Assembly: GCF_900129755.1 (NCBI RefSeq)
Contig: NZ_FQWT01000001.1
Span: forward strand, 1,240,001 to 1,304,000
Source: Chryseobacterium oranimense
GTDB taxonomy: Bacteria > Bacteroidota > Bacteroidia > Flavobacteriales > Weeksellaceae
Reading direction: 5' to 3'
DNA length: 64,000 nucleotides
Under the pieces are notes generated by a model, which was not told where the DNA came from, did not search any database, and worked only from the letters and a program-made list of their open reading frames with translations. Within the stretch, counting starts at the first letter, position 1. Each line of letters begins with the position of its first letter. Position numbers and translations under genes: made by a program. Below are positions 26,926 through 36,032 of this stretch, one piece after another.

Positions 26926-27816
26926 TTAGGAAAAGAAATCCGACATTCTCGGAAGTCCCGTCTGCGAGCCTTTCCCTCCGGAAACTCTTGAAGAAACTTC
27001 ATTTCCGAACTTTACGCAGTCTTCGATGGAGTTCCCGTGGCAGAGTGCGATGGCAAATCCTGAAGTAAAGGCGTCTCCCATTCCCATTTTATAAACGGTT
27101 TTATCCTTATCATTTCTGTAATACTTCATTTCCGTCCCATCAAAATAGATCGTGGAATTGGTATCATCCCTTACAAAAACTTTATTAAAGTATTTTTTGA
27201 GGATCTCTTCTCTTTTCTCTTCTCCGAAAACAGTATGAAGCTCACTGCTTTTGGTAACGATAAAATCTACATTATCAATAATATCTTCATTTATCCTTCT
27301 GGCCGGTGAAGCATAAAGACCAACTTTCTTACCATACTTTTTGGCTTTTCTTATAGTATACTCTACTACTTCCATTGCTACTTCAAGCTGAACGAGAATA
27401 AGGTCCACGCTATGAAAATAACGGTCTGCATCTTCCACATGCTGTATACTCAGATGTTTGTTGGCTGCCGGAACTACTACAATAGCTGCATTCCCGTTGC
27501 TGGTTGTTACGTATGCTGTCCCGGTAGATTCTGCATCTGTTTCGTGGACAAAGCCTACATTCACACCTTCACCAACGAGATTTCTCATGATCTGCTGACC
27601 AAGAGGATCCATCCCCACACATCCGATGAAATAGACGCTTGCTCCAAGTCTGGCAGCACCTACCGCCTGGTTGGCTCCTTTACCACCAAAATAGCTGTCT
27701 GAATGAACGGCTAAGACTGTTTCATTGGAATGGGGAATTTTTTCAGTCTCTAAAACCAGATCGATTGAAGAGCTTCCTACAACAATAATTTTGGGTTGTT
27801 CTGATGAGAAGTTCAT
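26926..27816 (-). CDS. rbsK: Ribokinase (PfkB family)
   Basis: This 296-residue sugar kinase has the PfkB signature 1 segment FGGKGANQAVGAARLG (about 43-58) and the C-terminal signature with the catalytic Asp in GMGDAFTSGFAIAL (near 247-260). The usual form is GAGD, so Met replaces Ala here. The substrate-binding start IIVVGSSSIDL is typical of ribokinases, which phosphorylate D-ribose to ribose 5-phosphate. No ribose transporter or RbsD is adjacent. A related substrate such as a nucleoside cannot be excluded. Confidence 0.85.
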   Translation of the reverse strand: MNFSSEQPKIIVVGSSSIDLVLETEKIPHSNETVLAVHSDSYFGGKGANQAVGAARLGASVYFIGCVGMDPLGQQIMRNLVGEGVNVGFVHETDAESTGTAYVTTSNGNAAIVVVPAANKHLSIQHVEDADRYFHSVDLILVQLEVAMEVVEYTIRKAKKYGKKVGLYASPARRINEDIIDNVDFIVTKSSELHTVFGEEKREEILKKYFNKVFVRDDTNSTIYFDGTEMKYYRNDKDKTVYKMGMGDAFTSGFAIALCHGNSIEDCVKFGNEVSSRVSGGKGSQTGLPRMSDFFS

Positions 27817-27863
27817 TGGTGTTTTTATGTTAGTTTAATATAATATTCAAGAAAACTAGGTTC

Positions 27864-27871
27864 CAAAAATA
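27864..27871 (-). promoter_or_regulatory. Candidate -7 promoter element for rbsK
   Basis: The reverse strand reads TATTTTTG, fitting TAnnTTTG, 47 bp upstream of the rbsK ATG in the gap after the DUF4241 gene. Confidence 0.4.
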
Positions 27872-27881
27872 ACTAATTTAA

Positions 27882-28517
27882 TTAACTTATTTCAATAAAT
27901 TCTGTAATTATCTTCACGGGCTTGTGATCTTTGTCATAACCGATATAGCTGGCATAGAAACCTTCTCCGTACCCTGTTTCAAAGGCAAAAATAGTTCCGG
28001 GATGATCATCTGAAGGCTTCAGGAATGCATACTGATCTATCGCTCCTTTCTCGTCAAAGAAATAGTCATGGAAAAATTCTTCATAGATTCCCATAAAATC
28101 TGCGCCTTTGCTATGATACAGTCTTTTTTCAAGCTCATTAAGGCTGTTCTGGGTATCCACATCCATCAGACATCCCATTCCGCTTTCTACCGGATATCCG
28201 AAAACTTCTTCTTCCGCCAGGTCTTTTACATCCTGCCCTTCAGTAACAGCCATCTTCCATTCCTCAATTGCTGCACTGCTGAAAATAACCTCTGCATAGG
28301 CTACACAATTGCTTTCTCTTTCTTTATGCAGTAAAACAGAAAAATTCCCTTTCGGAAATTCTGTAGAAAACGGAAGCATATCATTCGTGATCAGAGGATC
28401 ACAGGCCACCAGCTTTCCACTTGAAAGATAGAGCTTCCCAACTTCAAAGCTTTCCAACAAAGGGCTTTCCACGAAGTTTTTTGAGAATAGTTTTTTTATG
28501 TTTTCTATATGTGTCAT
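27882..28517 (-). CDS. DUF4241 family protein
   Basis: This 211-residue soluble protein matches the DUF4241 pattern: LYLSSGKLVACDPLI (near 28-42), FGYPVESGMGCLMD (near 125-138), and a C-terminal GYGEGFYASYIGYD segment. The function of the family is unknown; in some bacteria it is found among polymorphic-toxin immunity neighbourhoods. No toxin gene is visible here. It is separated by about 50-65 bp from its neighbours on the same strand. Confidence 0.8.
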   Translation of the reverse strand: MTHIENIKKLFSKNFVESPLLESFEVGKLYLSSGKLVACDPLITNDMLPFSTEFPKGNFSVLLHKERESNCVAYAEVIFSSAAIEEWKMAVTEGQDVKDLAEEEVFGYPVESGMGCLMDVDTQNSLNELEKRLYHSKGADFMGIYEEFFHDYFFDEKGAIDQYAFLKPSDDHPGTIFAFETGYGEGFYASYIGYDKDHKPVKIITEFIEIS

Positions 28518-28569
28518 TTAGTTTTAATTAATCTGTGCTACTTAAAAAAGAAGCGTACAATTTTTCTTT

Positions 28570-29184
28570 TTACCAACTACTGTTTTCTGTAAAAATTTTA
28601 AACAATCCTTCTTTATATGGCAGCTCAATTTGTTTAAGCCTGTCTTCTAAGATATGCCAACTTTCTTCGGAATAAGAATTTAAAACGGCATTCAATTCCG
28701 CTTTATTATTATTCATATATTCTAAAGGAACCGGAAAAAAATCATTCCAGTGAGGAGTGCAGCTTTCGGAACCTTCGTATAAAGAAACAGTTCCTATTCT
28801 TTCATTCAACTTACCTTTTCCTTTATAGGATAGCACTTTTACAACAGGGTAGCTTCCTGCAAAGCCTTTTGAAAGGTCTGTAGCAACAGCTATCAGTTTC
28901 GGTTTCTCGGAAATTACGATGCCTCCATTAGAATCTCCGTAGGCAAACTGTTCTTTTTTTCTTCTCCAGTAAAAAAAATTTATCACTAAGAAAATACAAA
29001 AGAATATTCCTCCCCAAAGTAAAGAAACATCAAAAGCAAAAACCAGAGAAGACAATAGAGCTATTAATAAAAAAACAGGTTTGTGCACATACCTCATCAA
29101 TACCAATGGCATTACTCTTACTTTTCCCGGGTTGGAAGCCACAGTATCACTGTCCAATGTAAGAATACCTCTATTATCTTTCAT
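28570..29184 (-). CDS. Membrane protein of unknown function
   Basis: This 204-residue protein has a short N-terminal cytosolic segment, two adjacent membrane helices (about 35-50 and 53-71), then RRKKEQ and a soluble C-terminal domain of about 130 residues. I do not recognise the family. It is 26 bp downstream of valS in the same direction and may be expressed with it. Confidence 0.55.
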   Translation of the reverse strand: MKDNRGILTLDSDTVASNPGKVRVMPLVLMRYVHKPVFLLIALLSSLVFAFDVSLLWGGIFFCIFLVINFFYWRRKKEQFAYGDSNGGIVISEKPKLIAVATDLSKGFAGSYPVVKVLSYKGKGKLNERIGTVSLYEGSESCTPHWNDFFPVPLEYMNNNKAELNAVLNSYSEESWHILEDRLKQIELPYKEGLFKIFTENSSW

Positions 29185-29210
29185 ATTTTATTTTAAAGCT
29201 TTGAGAAATT

Positions 29211-31826
29211 TTACAAACTTTTCAGTTTCTCTTCCAAAATAGCAATTTTATCCTGAGCATCTTTTTGTTTCTGGCGCTCTACCTCAACAATTTCAGGTTT
29301 TGCGTTGGCTACAAATTTCTCGTTGGAAAGCTTTTTGTCAACGGAAATTAAGAATCCTTTTAAATATTTTAATTCTTCTTCCGTTTTCTTTTTTTCTTCT
29401 CCTAAATCCAGGTTTTCACTTAGAGGAATAGAAACTTCCGTTGCTCCCACGAGGAATGTAAAGCTCGGTTTATCTGTTTTTGTCCCGAAATGAATTTCAG
29501 AAACATTTGCCAGCTTTTTAATGACAGACTCGTTTGCAAATTCTGAGGCATTGGTATAAATCTCAGCTGCTTCTCTCGGAGAAATTCCCTTAGTCTGGCG
29601 ATAATTTCTGACTCCGGAAATCACTTCTGCCGCAGTTTCAAAGTTTTTAATGATCTCTTCGTTAAATGTTCCTGCTTTTTTCTGCTGGGCAATAACCAAG
29701 GCTTCTTCAACTTTTCTTGCAGAGATCAACTGCCATATTTCTTCTGACTGGAAAGGCATAAACGGATGAACCAACTTCATTAATTCTTCAAAAAGTTCAA
29801 CTGTTTTATGATAAACTTCCTTAGAAATTCCTTCTCCGTAATTAGGTTTGATTGCTTCCAGATACCAACCGCAAAAATCATCCCAAATCAGTTTATAAAT
29901 TAAATGTAAAGCATCAGAAATTCTGAATTTTTCAAACTGATCATTGATCTCAATAATCGTCTTATTCAATTTATTTTCAAACCATTCGATTGCTTGTGTT
30001 TCAGCCGGGTTTGCAGGTTTATCCTCATGATTCCATAGATTGATCAATCTGAATGCACTCCAAATCTTCGACATGAAATTTCTTCCCTGAAGCATTAAAT
30101 CTTCATCAAAAAGAAGGTCGTTCCCAGCCGCAGAACTTAACAAAATCCCTACACGAACGCCGTCTGCACCATATTTATCCATCAACTCAAGCGGGTCCGG
30201 AGAATTTCCTAAAGATTTCGACATCTTTCTTCTCTGTTTATCCCTTACTATTCCGGTAAAATATACGTTTTTGAACGGAACTTCTTTTCTGTATTCCAGT
30301 CCGGCCATAATCATTCTGGCAACCCAGAAGAAAATAATATCCGGACCTGTTACAAGATCAGAGGTTGGATAATAATAGTTGATATCCTTATTTTCAGGAT
30401 CAAGCAGACCGTCAAAAACAGACATTGGCCATAACCATGAGGAGAACCAGGTATCAAGAGCATCTTCGTCCTGTTTCAGATCTGATGTTCCGAGATTCAT
30501 GTTTCCTGTTTTTTCCTTGGCTAATGTTAAAGCTTCTTCGATATTTTCTGCAACTACAAAGTCATTTTCACCCTCTCCATAATAGAATGCAGGAATCTGC
30601 TGCCCCCACCAAAGCTGGCGGGAAATATTCCAGTCACGGATGTTTTCCATCCAGTGTTTATAGGTGTTTTTGAACTTTTCAGGATAGAATTTCACTTCAT
30701 CATCCATTACCACATCCAAAGCCGGTTTGGCAATTTCAGACATTTTCAAAAACCACTGAACCGAAACTTTAGGCTCAATAACCGCTCCTGTTCTTTCTGA
30801 AGTTCCTACTTTATTGACGTAATCTTCTGCTTTCAACAAAAGATCATTTTCTTCCAGCTCTTTGGCAATCTGCTTTCTTACCTCAAATCTGTTTTTACCT
30901 GCATAATGTAAACCATGCTCGTTCAGATTCCCGTCGTCATCCAGTGCATCAATCATTTTCAAATGATGCTTCTGACCGATCTCGTAGTCATTGATATCGT
31001 GAGCAGGTGTAATTTTCAAGGCACCTGTTCCGAATTCTATGTCTACATATTCGTCTTCGATGATTGGAATTACTCTGTTTACAATCGGTACAATTACATT
31101 TTTGCCTTTAAGATGGGCATATCTTTCATCATTAGGATTGATACACACTGCAGTATCCCCGAAAATAGTCTCGGGACGCGTGGTAGCCACGGAAAGAAAT
31201 TCTTCCGTACCTTCAATCTTATATTTAAGGAAATATAGTTTTCCGTTCTGCTCCTTGAATATTACCTCTTCATCGGAAATATTGGTCTTTGCTTCCGGAT
31301 CCCAGTTGACCATTCTGTAGCCTCTGTAGATCAATCCTTTATTATAAAGATCTACGAAACTTTTGATCACCTGCTGGGAAAGTTTTTCTTCCATTGTGAA
31401 GCGGGTTCTGTCCCAGTCACATGAACAACCTAGCTTTTTCAGCTGCTCAAGAATAGTTCCTCCGTATTTATCGGTCCATTCCCAGGCATGTTTTAAAAAT
31501 TCTTCACGGGTAATATCTGATTTATTGATCCCTTCAGACTTCAGTTTAGCAACAACTTTGGCTTCAGTGGCAATTGAAGCGTGGTCTGTGCCCGGAATCC
31601 AGCAGGCATTGAAGCCCTGCATTCTTGCACGGCGGACGAGAACATCTTGAATGGTATTGTTCAGCATATGTCCCATGTGTAATATCCCCGTTACGTTTGG
31701 CGGAGGAATTACCACAGTATATGGCGGTTTGTCATTAGGTTCCGAATGGAAGTATTTGTTCTCCATCCAGAAGTTGTACCATTTCTGTTCAGTTTCCTGT
31801 GGATTGTACTTTTCTGAAATCTGCAT
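29211..31826 (-). CDS. valS: Valine--tRNA ligase
   Basis: This 871-residue class Ia synthetase has the HIGH motif as HMGH (50-53) in PPNVTGILHMGH, a zinc-free CP1 editing domain with TTRPETIFGDTAV, the KMSKS motif near residue 535 (RRKMSKSLGNSPDP), and a C-terminal coiled coil rich in Glu/Lys as in ValRS. It charges tRNA-Val and edits Thr-tRNA-Val. The length is typical. A divergent DUF1573 gene lies upstream, with opposed promoter elements in the 128-bp gap. Confidence 0.97.
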   Translation of the reverse strand: MQISEKYNPQETEQKWYNFWMENKYFHSEPNDKPPYTVVIPPPNVTGILHMGHMLNNTIQDVLVRRARMQGFNACWIPGTDHASIATEAKVVAKLKSEGINKSDITREEFLKHAWEWTDKYGGTILEQLKKLGCSCDWDRTRFTMEEKLSQQVIKSFVDLYNKGLIYRGYRMVNWDPEAKTNISDEEVIFKEQNGKLYFLKYKIEGTEEFLSVATTRPETIFGDTAVCINPNDERYAHLKGKNVIVPIVNRVIPIIEDEYVDIEFGTGALKITPAHDINDYEIGQKHHLKMIDALDDDGNLNEHGLHYAGKNRFEVRKQIAKELEENDLLLKAEDYVNKVGTSERTGAVIEPKVSVQWFLKMSEIAKPALDVVMDDEVKFYPEKFKNTYKHWMENIRDWNISRQLWWGQQIPAFYYGEGENDFVVAENIEEALTLAKEKTGNMNLGTSDLKQDEDALDTWFSSWLWPMSVFDGLLDPENKDINYYYPTSDLVTGPDIIFFWVARMIMAGLEYRKEVPFKNVYFTGIVRDKQRRKMSKSLGNSPDPLELMDKYGADGVRVGILLSSAAGNDLLFDEDLMLQGRNFMSKIWSAFRLINLWNHEDKPANPAETQAIEWFENKLNKTIIEINDQFEKFRISDALHLIYKLIWDDFCGWYLEAIKPNYGEGISKEVYHKTVELFEELMKLVHPFMPFQSEEIWQLISARKVEEALVIAQQKKAGTFNEEIIKNFETAAEVISGVRNYRQTKGISPREAAEIYTNASEFANESVIKKLANVSEIHFGTKTDKPSFTFLVGATEVSIPLSENLDLGEEKKKTEEELKYLKGFLISVDKKLSNEKFVANAKPEIVEVERQKQKDAQDKIAILEEKLKSL

Positions 31827-31854
31827 AAATTCTATTTCTTTTGCTTACAATTTG

Positions 31855-31862
31855 CAAAAATA
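31855..31862 (-). promoter_or_regulatory. Candidate -7 promoter element for valS
   Basis: The reverse strand reads TATTTTTG (TAnnTTTG), 28 bp upstream of the valS ATG. Confidence 0.45.
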
Positions 31863-31904
31863 GGCTAAAGAAAAAAAATTTTAAGTATGAATTAAAATAA
31901 TTTT

Positions 31905-31912
31905 TAACTTTG
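31905..31912 (+). promoter_or_regulatory. -7 promoter element for the DUF1573 gene
   Basis: TAACTTTG is an exact TAnnTTTG match ending 42 bp before the ATG at 31955. Confidence 0.5.
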
Positions 31913-31954
31913 TTTCTCAAAATTTATCTAACAAACATATTAACATTCAAGAAT

Positions 31955-32419
31955 ATGAAAAAATTAATTGCAGGAATTGCATTATTTGGAACATTTGCAC
32001 TGGCATCTGCACAAACCATTACGTTTGACAAAACGACTTTTGACTACGGTACTATTAAACCAAGTGCTGATGGTACAAGATTCTTTACTGTAACGAATAC
32101 AGGTGACAAGCCTTTGATCTTATCTAACGTAAAGCCTTCTTGCGGATGTACAACTCCTGAATTCAGCCAGGACCCGATCATGCCAGGAAAGTCTGCTAAG
32201 ATTAAAGTAGGATACAATACTGCTATTAACGGACCTTTCAATAAAATGATTGAAGTTTTCTCTAATGACCCGGCTAACAGCAGAAGCGTAATCTACATTA
32301 AAGGTAACGTAGACGCTAATGCTCCTGAGCCAAAGCCATTAACAGCTGAAGAGCAGAAAGCAGCAGCAAAAGCTGAGAAGAAAGCCGCTAAACTTGCTAA
32401 AAAAGCAGCAGCAAAGTAA
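31955..32419 (+). CDS. Secreted DUF1573 family protein
   Basis: This 154-residue protein starts at the ATG at 31955, directly before a signal peptide (1-20, ending ASAQ); an upstream TTG in frame lies inside the promoter element. The mature part is a DUF1573 (ASH/MSP-like) immunoglobulin domain, with FDYGTIKPSADGTRFFTVTN, the conserved VKPSCGCTTPE cysteine motif, and a YNT..NGPFNKMI strand. A Lys/Ala-rich tail ends AKKAAAK. The family is abundant in Bacteroidota envelopes, function unclear. It is monocistronic with a clear terminator. Confidence 0.85.
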   Translation: MKKLIAGIALFGTFALASAQTITFDKTTFDYGTIKPSADGTRFFTVTNTGDKPLILSNVKPSCGCTTPEFSQDPIMPGKSAKIKVGYNTAINGPFNKMIEVFSNDPANSRSVIYIKGNVDANAPEPKPLTAEEQKAAAKAEKKAAKLAKKAAAK

Positions 32420-32438
32420 TCTCTACTAAAAAAATAAA

Positions 32439-32468
32439 AAAACCGTCTTCAATGAAGACGGTTTTTTT
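32439..32468 (+). terminator. Terminator after the DUF1573 gene
   Basis: The stem AAACCGTCTTC / GAAGACGGTTT is followed by a T-run, 20 bp past the stop. Confidence 0.85.
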
Positions 32469-32498
32469 ATTACATTTAGGTTAAAATATATCAAATCT

Positions 32499-33368
32499 AT
32501 GGACACTAATTTTTCAGACGACTTCCTGATCAAGGAAAAATTTTCAATAAAAAAGACTTCAACGGAATATAAAGGAAAACTTACGAAAGAAGAAGGAGAA
32601 CAGTTGCTAATTGCAGAAAAAGAAAAACTCCGTGAACTCCAGGAAAAACTATACGCCGATGGAAGCCAATCACTGCTTGTTATTCTCCAGGCAATGGATG
32701 CAGCGGGAAAAGACAGTCTGATAGAGCATGTTTTTGGCGGGGTAAATCCGCAGGGCTGTAATGTCACCAGCTTTAAAACGCCAAGCACAAAAGAATATTC
32801 CCATGATTTTCTGTGGAGACATTACCTGGCTCTTCCCCAAAAGGGAATGATCGGAATCTTCAACCGCTCACACTATGAAAGCGTATTGGTATGTAAAGTT
32901 CACCCTGAATACAATCTCAGTGAGAAAACGTGGTCTTCTGTAAAGGATTTTGATGCAAAATTCTGGAAAAACAGGTATGAAAGTATCCGGAATTTCGAAA
33001 AACATCTATCACAGAACGGAACCACTGTGGTTAAAATATTTTTAAATGTTTCCAAGGATGAACAGAAGAAAAGGCTTTTGGACAGAATAAACGAACAGGA
33101 GAAGAACTGGAAATTTTCTGCTGGAGATCTTCCGGAAAGAGCTCTTTTCCCTGAATATATGGACGCCTATGAAACTGCTATTAATGAAACTTCAAAGGAT
33201 TATGCTCCCTGGTATGTACTTCCTGCAGACAACAAATGGTTTGCAAGAGTAGCCGCGATACAGATCATTATCGACACCCTTGAAAAGATGAATCTGAAGT
33301 ATCCTCAACTTGGAGAAAAGGAAAAAGCAGAGCTTGCCGAAGCTAAAAAAACTCTTGAAAGTGAATAA
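32499..33368 (+). CDS. Polyphosphate kinase 2 family protein
   Basis: This 289-residue enzyme is a single-domain PPK2. It has a Walker A-type loop QAMDAAGKDS (64-73), the following FGGVNPQGCNV segment (79-89), a Walker B-like GIFNRSHYE (119-127), and the lid region RNFEKHL.....KIFLNVSKDEQKKRL. PPK2 enzymes use polyphosphate to phosphorylate nucleoside mono- or diphosphates, or run in reverse. Which class (ADP or AMP as acceptor) is not decidable by eye. It precedes the tandem lipoprotein/secreted-protein array by about 150 bp on the same strand. Confidence 0.9.
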   Translation: MDTNFSDDFLIKEKFSIKKTSTEYKGKLTKEEGEQLLIAEKEKLRELQEKLYADGSQSLLVILQAMDAAGKDSLIEHVFGGVNPQGCNVTSFKTPSTKEYSHDFLWRHYLALPQKGMIGIFNRSHYESVLVCKVHPEYNLSEKTWSSVKDFDAKFWKNRYESIRNFEKHLSQNGTTVVKIFLNVSKDEQKKRLLDRINEQEKNWKFSAGDLPERALFPEYMDAYETAINETSKDYAPWYVLPADNKWFARVAAIQIIIDTLEKMNLKYPQLGEKEKAELAEAKKTLESE

Positions 33369-33450
33369 TATTTAAGTGTAAATTATTACACCGTAGCTAA
33401 ATAAGATAAAATAAATTTAATGTAAAAGACACTAAAAAGTGAATAATATG

Positions 33451-33480
33451 TTGCACATATTAGTTTTTTTCATAAATTTA
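33451..33480 (+). promoter_or_regulatory. Possible promoter of the tandem array
   Basis: TTG at 33451 and TAAATTTA at 33473-33480 (one mismatch to TAnnTTTG) are 19 bp apart, 41 bp before the first array gene. Weak match only. Confidence 0.3.
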
Positions 33481-33521
33481 TCAAAAATTAATTTTTAACC
33501 CCTAATTATTAAACTTTAGCT

Positions 33522-33896
33522 ATGAAAAAACATTTATTATTATCAGCAATTGCTGTAATAAGCATTATCTCCTGTAATAGTGAGGGAACGGCAGTCAATA
33601 CCGTGCAAAGCATGAAGACTCCTCAAATGGAAAATTACGACAAAGCTTTCAAAAGTCTTGGTGACCCCCAGAACAGACCTACCGAAGAAGAGAAGAAAAG
33701 TAATACTTCTGAACTGAGTGACAGGAGAAAAGCACTTCTTGTACCTGCATGCAAAGAACTTATTATTTCCTCAGGCGTTACAGAAGCTGAATTAATGAGA
33801 AAAACAGGAGGTGATATGAGCCAGATTATTGTCTGGGCCACCAATATCTACATGCAGAAAAGTGATGAGATCCGTAAAAACTTAAAATCTGAATAA
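33522..33896 (+). CDS. Array family A lipoprotein, copy 1 (divergent copy)
   Basis: This 124-residue lipoprotein has a signal peptide with the lipobox SIISC, Cys at 18. The mature part is charged and probably helical: MKTPQMENYDKAFKSLGDP, then EEEKKSNTSELSDRRKALLVP, then TGGDMSQIIVWATNIYMQ. I do not recognise the family and infer that it sits in the outer or inner membrane by a lipid anchor. It is the most different of the six copies, with an extra cysteine in LVPACKEL, KKSN in place of RKRN, MRKTGG in place of TRKTGG, and an end NLKSE. B copy 1 starts 2 bp after its stop. Confidence 0.75.
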   Translation: MKKHLLLSAIAVISIISCNSEGTAVNTVQSMKTPQMENYDKAFKSLGDPQNRPTEEEKKSNTSELSDRRKALLVPACKELIISSGVTEAELMRKTGGDMSQIIVWATNIYMQKSDEIRKNLKSE

Positions 33897-33898
33897 TC

Positions 33899-34444
33899 AT
33901 GAAAAAGTTTTTATTGCTGCTCGGCATATGCTTTGTTTCTTCCGCATATGCTCAGGGTGGAACACTGATCATTCAGAATTTCACCACCAATTACGATTTC
34001 CATGGAATAATTTATGCCAATAATTTTGCAGGAGGATGCTATCCTTTCATTACTTCCAAAGACCCTTATCCTGTAGTGGTACCGGCAGGTGCTACAGCAA
34101 AATACGAAAACTACAGAGACCAGTTCACTTCTTCCCCCTTTCCGGTTTCTTCGTGGGAAGTTACCCTTGCCTCAGGTTCCGCGCCAACAACAAGACCATG
34201 GAACCATCCCAGCCTGATGCCCGGAGGTGTCATTTCCAATAATACAAGATGGTCTATGTCTAAATTCCAGATGTACCATGCCGGAACTTCTGTACCGGAA
34301 ACTTTTTTTAACGGAGATATCGGAGATGCTACCAATCCATGCAACAGTAATCCTGATTTTATAGATTCATCACCTTACGGAAGCTCCAAGTGGTTCACCA
34401 TCACTTCAGGCGGTACAGTCTATACTTATCTTGTCATTCAATAA
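33899..34444 (+). CDS. Array family B secreted protein, copy 1
   Basis: This 181-residue protein has a signal peptide ending SAYA (residues 1-18). The mature protein looks all-beta: TLIIQNFTTNYDFHGIIYA, then a first conserved Cys47 in AGGCYPF, a YRDQFTSSPFP segment (72-82), WNHPSLMPGGVISNNTRW (101-118), FQMYHAGT (123-130), second Cys148 in NPCNSN, and an end SSKWFTITSG followed by TYLVIQ. The only other Cys (11) is in the signal peptide, so the mature chain has exactly two, a likely disulfide. The family is not one I can name. It lies 2 bp after A copy 1 and 20 bp before C copy 1. Confidence 0.75.
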   Translation: MKKFLLLLGICFVSSAYAQGGTLIIQNFTTNYDFHGIIYANNFAGGCYPFITSKDPYPVVVPAGATAKYENYRDQFTSSPFPVSSWEVTLASGSAPTTRPWNHPSLMPGGVISNNTRWSMSKFQMYHAGTSVPETFFNGDIGDATNPCNSNPDFIDSSPYGSSKWFTITSGGTVYTYLVIQ

Positions 34445-34464
34445 ACCACTCACCTTATATTACT

Positions 34465-34989
34465 ATGAAAAGAACAGCATTACTTTTATCAGCCCTGGCT
34501 GGAGTTCTTTCCTTTGCCCAGAACTCGCCCCTGATTATACAGAACTACAGTGCGTATGATGCCGTAGGCAGGCTCCGTACCGGTACACCGGGAGTGCCCG
34601 GCCCTTATATGTATGCAGCTCCTAACTTCCCTTACGGAACTTACACCGTTCCTGCGGGAGCTATGACACAATATAATTCATTCAGCACATCAGGTACAGC
34701 TTCTCTTCCTATTACGACATGGTATGTTACAGATCCAGTAAACCCTGCCAATAGCGGAACATATCCATACAACCATCCCTTTATAGCATCGGTAATGAAC
34801 CCTTCCAATATATGGGGCGGATTCCATTTCTGGCTGACAGATCCATCGTTGGGAACTGATACGTATCAGCTTGGGAATCCTGTTGTATATTCAGGTTTCA
34901 CAGCTTCAGGAACGGGAAATTTTTCGAGCGCAGACTGGTTTACCATAACCACACCTAGCGGCCCGACCACTTACCTGCAGATCTTTTAA
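34465..34989 (+). CDS. Array family C secreted protein, copy 1
   Basis: This 174-residue protein starts at the ATG at 34465; a longer frame overlapping B copy 1 has no signal peptide at its start and is rejected. The signal peptide ends LSFAQ. The mature part starts LIIQNYSAYDAVGRLRTG, followed by GPYMYAAPNFPYGTYTVPAG, the DPVNPAN and YPYNHPFI segments, a WGGFHFWLTDPS segment, and a C-terminal ADWFTITTPSG...TYLQIF. It resembles family B at both ends but has no cysteine and a different middle, so it is treated as a separate subfamily. A strong terminator follows at once. Confidence 0.72.
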   Translation: MKRTALLLSALAGVLSFAQNSPLIIQNYSAYDAVGRLRTGTPGVPGPYMYAAPNFPYGTYTVPAGAMTQYNSFSTSGTASLPITTWYVTDPVNPANSGTYPYNHPFIASVMNPSNIWGGFHFWLTDPSLGTDTYQLGNPVVYSGFTASGTGNFSSADWFTITTPSGPTTYLQIF

Positions 34990-34992
34990 AAA

Positions 34993-35022
34993 AAGGGACA
35001 GCTGTTCTGCAGCTGTCTTTTT
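34993..35022 (+). terminator. Terminator inside the array, after the first module
   Basis: GACAGCTG (34997-35004) and CAGCTGTC (35010-35017) with a 5-nt loop are preceded by an A-run and followed by TTTTT. It splits A1-B1-C1 from the rest, or attenuates read-through. Confidence 0.75.
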
Positions 35023-35119
35023 ACATTATTATTACAGTGAGCAAAGTTTTTTTGCTTTCTGAGGATTTTCTATGCCTGCATTCAAACCTATTTTAATCTT
35101 TACTCTAATATAATTAATT

Positions 35120-35497
35120 ATGAAAAAATTTCTTTTATCGGCTATGGTAGCCGTCATAACATTAACATCATGTAATAACGAAAATACTGCCGTAAATACG
35201 GTGGAAAGCATGAAAACCCCACAGATGGAAAACTTCGACAAAGCTTTTAAAAGTCTTGGTGATCCGCAGAACAGACCTACTGAAGAAGAAAGGAAGAGAA
35301 ATACTTCTGAACTGAGTGACAGAAGAAAAGCACTTCTGGTTCCGGCATCCAAAGAACTTATCCTTTCTACAGGGGTTACAGAAGCCGAACTGACAAGAAA
35401 AACAGGCGGTGACATGAGCCAGATTATTGTCTGGGCCACACAGATCTATATGCAGAAAAGTGATGAAATCCGTAAAAATATTAAATCTGATAAATAG
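35120..35497 (+). CDS. Array family A lipoprotein, copy 2
   Basis: This 125-residue copy has the lipobox TLTSC (Cys18) followed by NNENTAVNTVES. From MKTPQ to the end it is identical in protein to copies 3 and 6. Compared with copy 4, 25 of 93 codons differ silently and none changes an amino acid (hand count). It follows the internal terminator by 98 bp, so a promoter is expected in that gap, although none matched TAnnTTTG. B copy 2 begins 3 bp after its stop. Confidence 0.78.
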   Translation: MKKFLLSAMVAVITLTSCNNENTAVNTVESMKTPQMENFDKAFKSLGDPQNRPTEEERKRNTSELSDRRKALLVPASKELILSTGVTEAELTRKTGGDMSQIIVWATQIYMQKSDEIRKNIKSDK

Positions 35498-35500
35498 TTT

Positions 35501-36004
35501 ATGAAAAAGTTTTTAACAATTATAGGACTGGCATTTATATCATCTGCCTATGGACAGGGAGGACCTCTTGTCATTAATAATTATACATCTTATGATTTCC
35601 ATACAAGGGTTACTGCTGCTAATCTGACTACACCGGGATGCTATTTCTATGTGGCTTTAAACGATCCTGAGCTTGTAATTTCCGGTGGTAATTCGGTCAG
35701 TTACAACAGCTACAATATTCCGGGTACGACCTGGAAAGTATCAACATCGCCTACAAACGCAACACCAAGACCGGGGAACCATCCAAGTTTAACTTTGGGA
35801 GGGGTGATTTCCAACAATACGAAGTGGGTGATGTCAGAGTTTCAATTTTACCAGACAGGAACGCCTTTATCATCTGGTGCTGTGGGTGATACGGCTTATA
35901 CATGCAATCCTGTTCCCAATATATTTAACACTCCTCAGGCAGTAGTAGAATGGTTTACGATTACTTCCGGCACCACTACATCTACCTATATCCAGATATA
36001 TTAA
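35501..36004 (+). CDS. Array family B secreted protein, copy 2 (shortest)
   Basis: This 167-residue copy has a signal peptide ending SSAYG. The start is PLVINNYTSYDFHTRVTAAN. Cys47 (PGCYFY) and Cys135 (YTCNP) are 88 residues apart, closer than in the other B copies (about 101-108). The YRDQ..SSLYP segment of other copies is shortened to SYNSYNIPG, which accounts for most of the length loss. GNHPSLTLGGVISNNTKW and EWFTITSG...TYIQIY are kept. It sits 3 bp after A copy 2. Confidence 0.72.
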   Translation: MKKFLTIIGLAFISSAYGQGGPLVINNYTSYDFHTRVTAANLTTPGCYFYVALNDPELVISGGNSVSYNSYNIPGTTWKVSTSPTNATPRPGNHPSLTLGGVISNNTKWVMSEFQFYQTGTPLSSGAVGDTAYTCNPVPNIFNTPQAVVEWFTITSGTTTSTYIQIY

Positions 36005-36032
36005 TCAGTTTATCCAATAAATCCTATTCCTT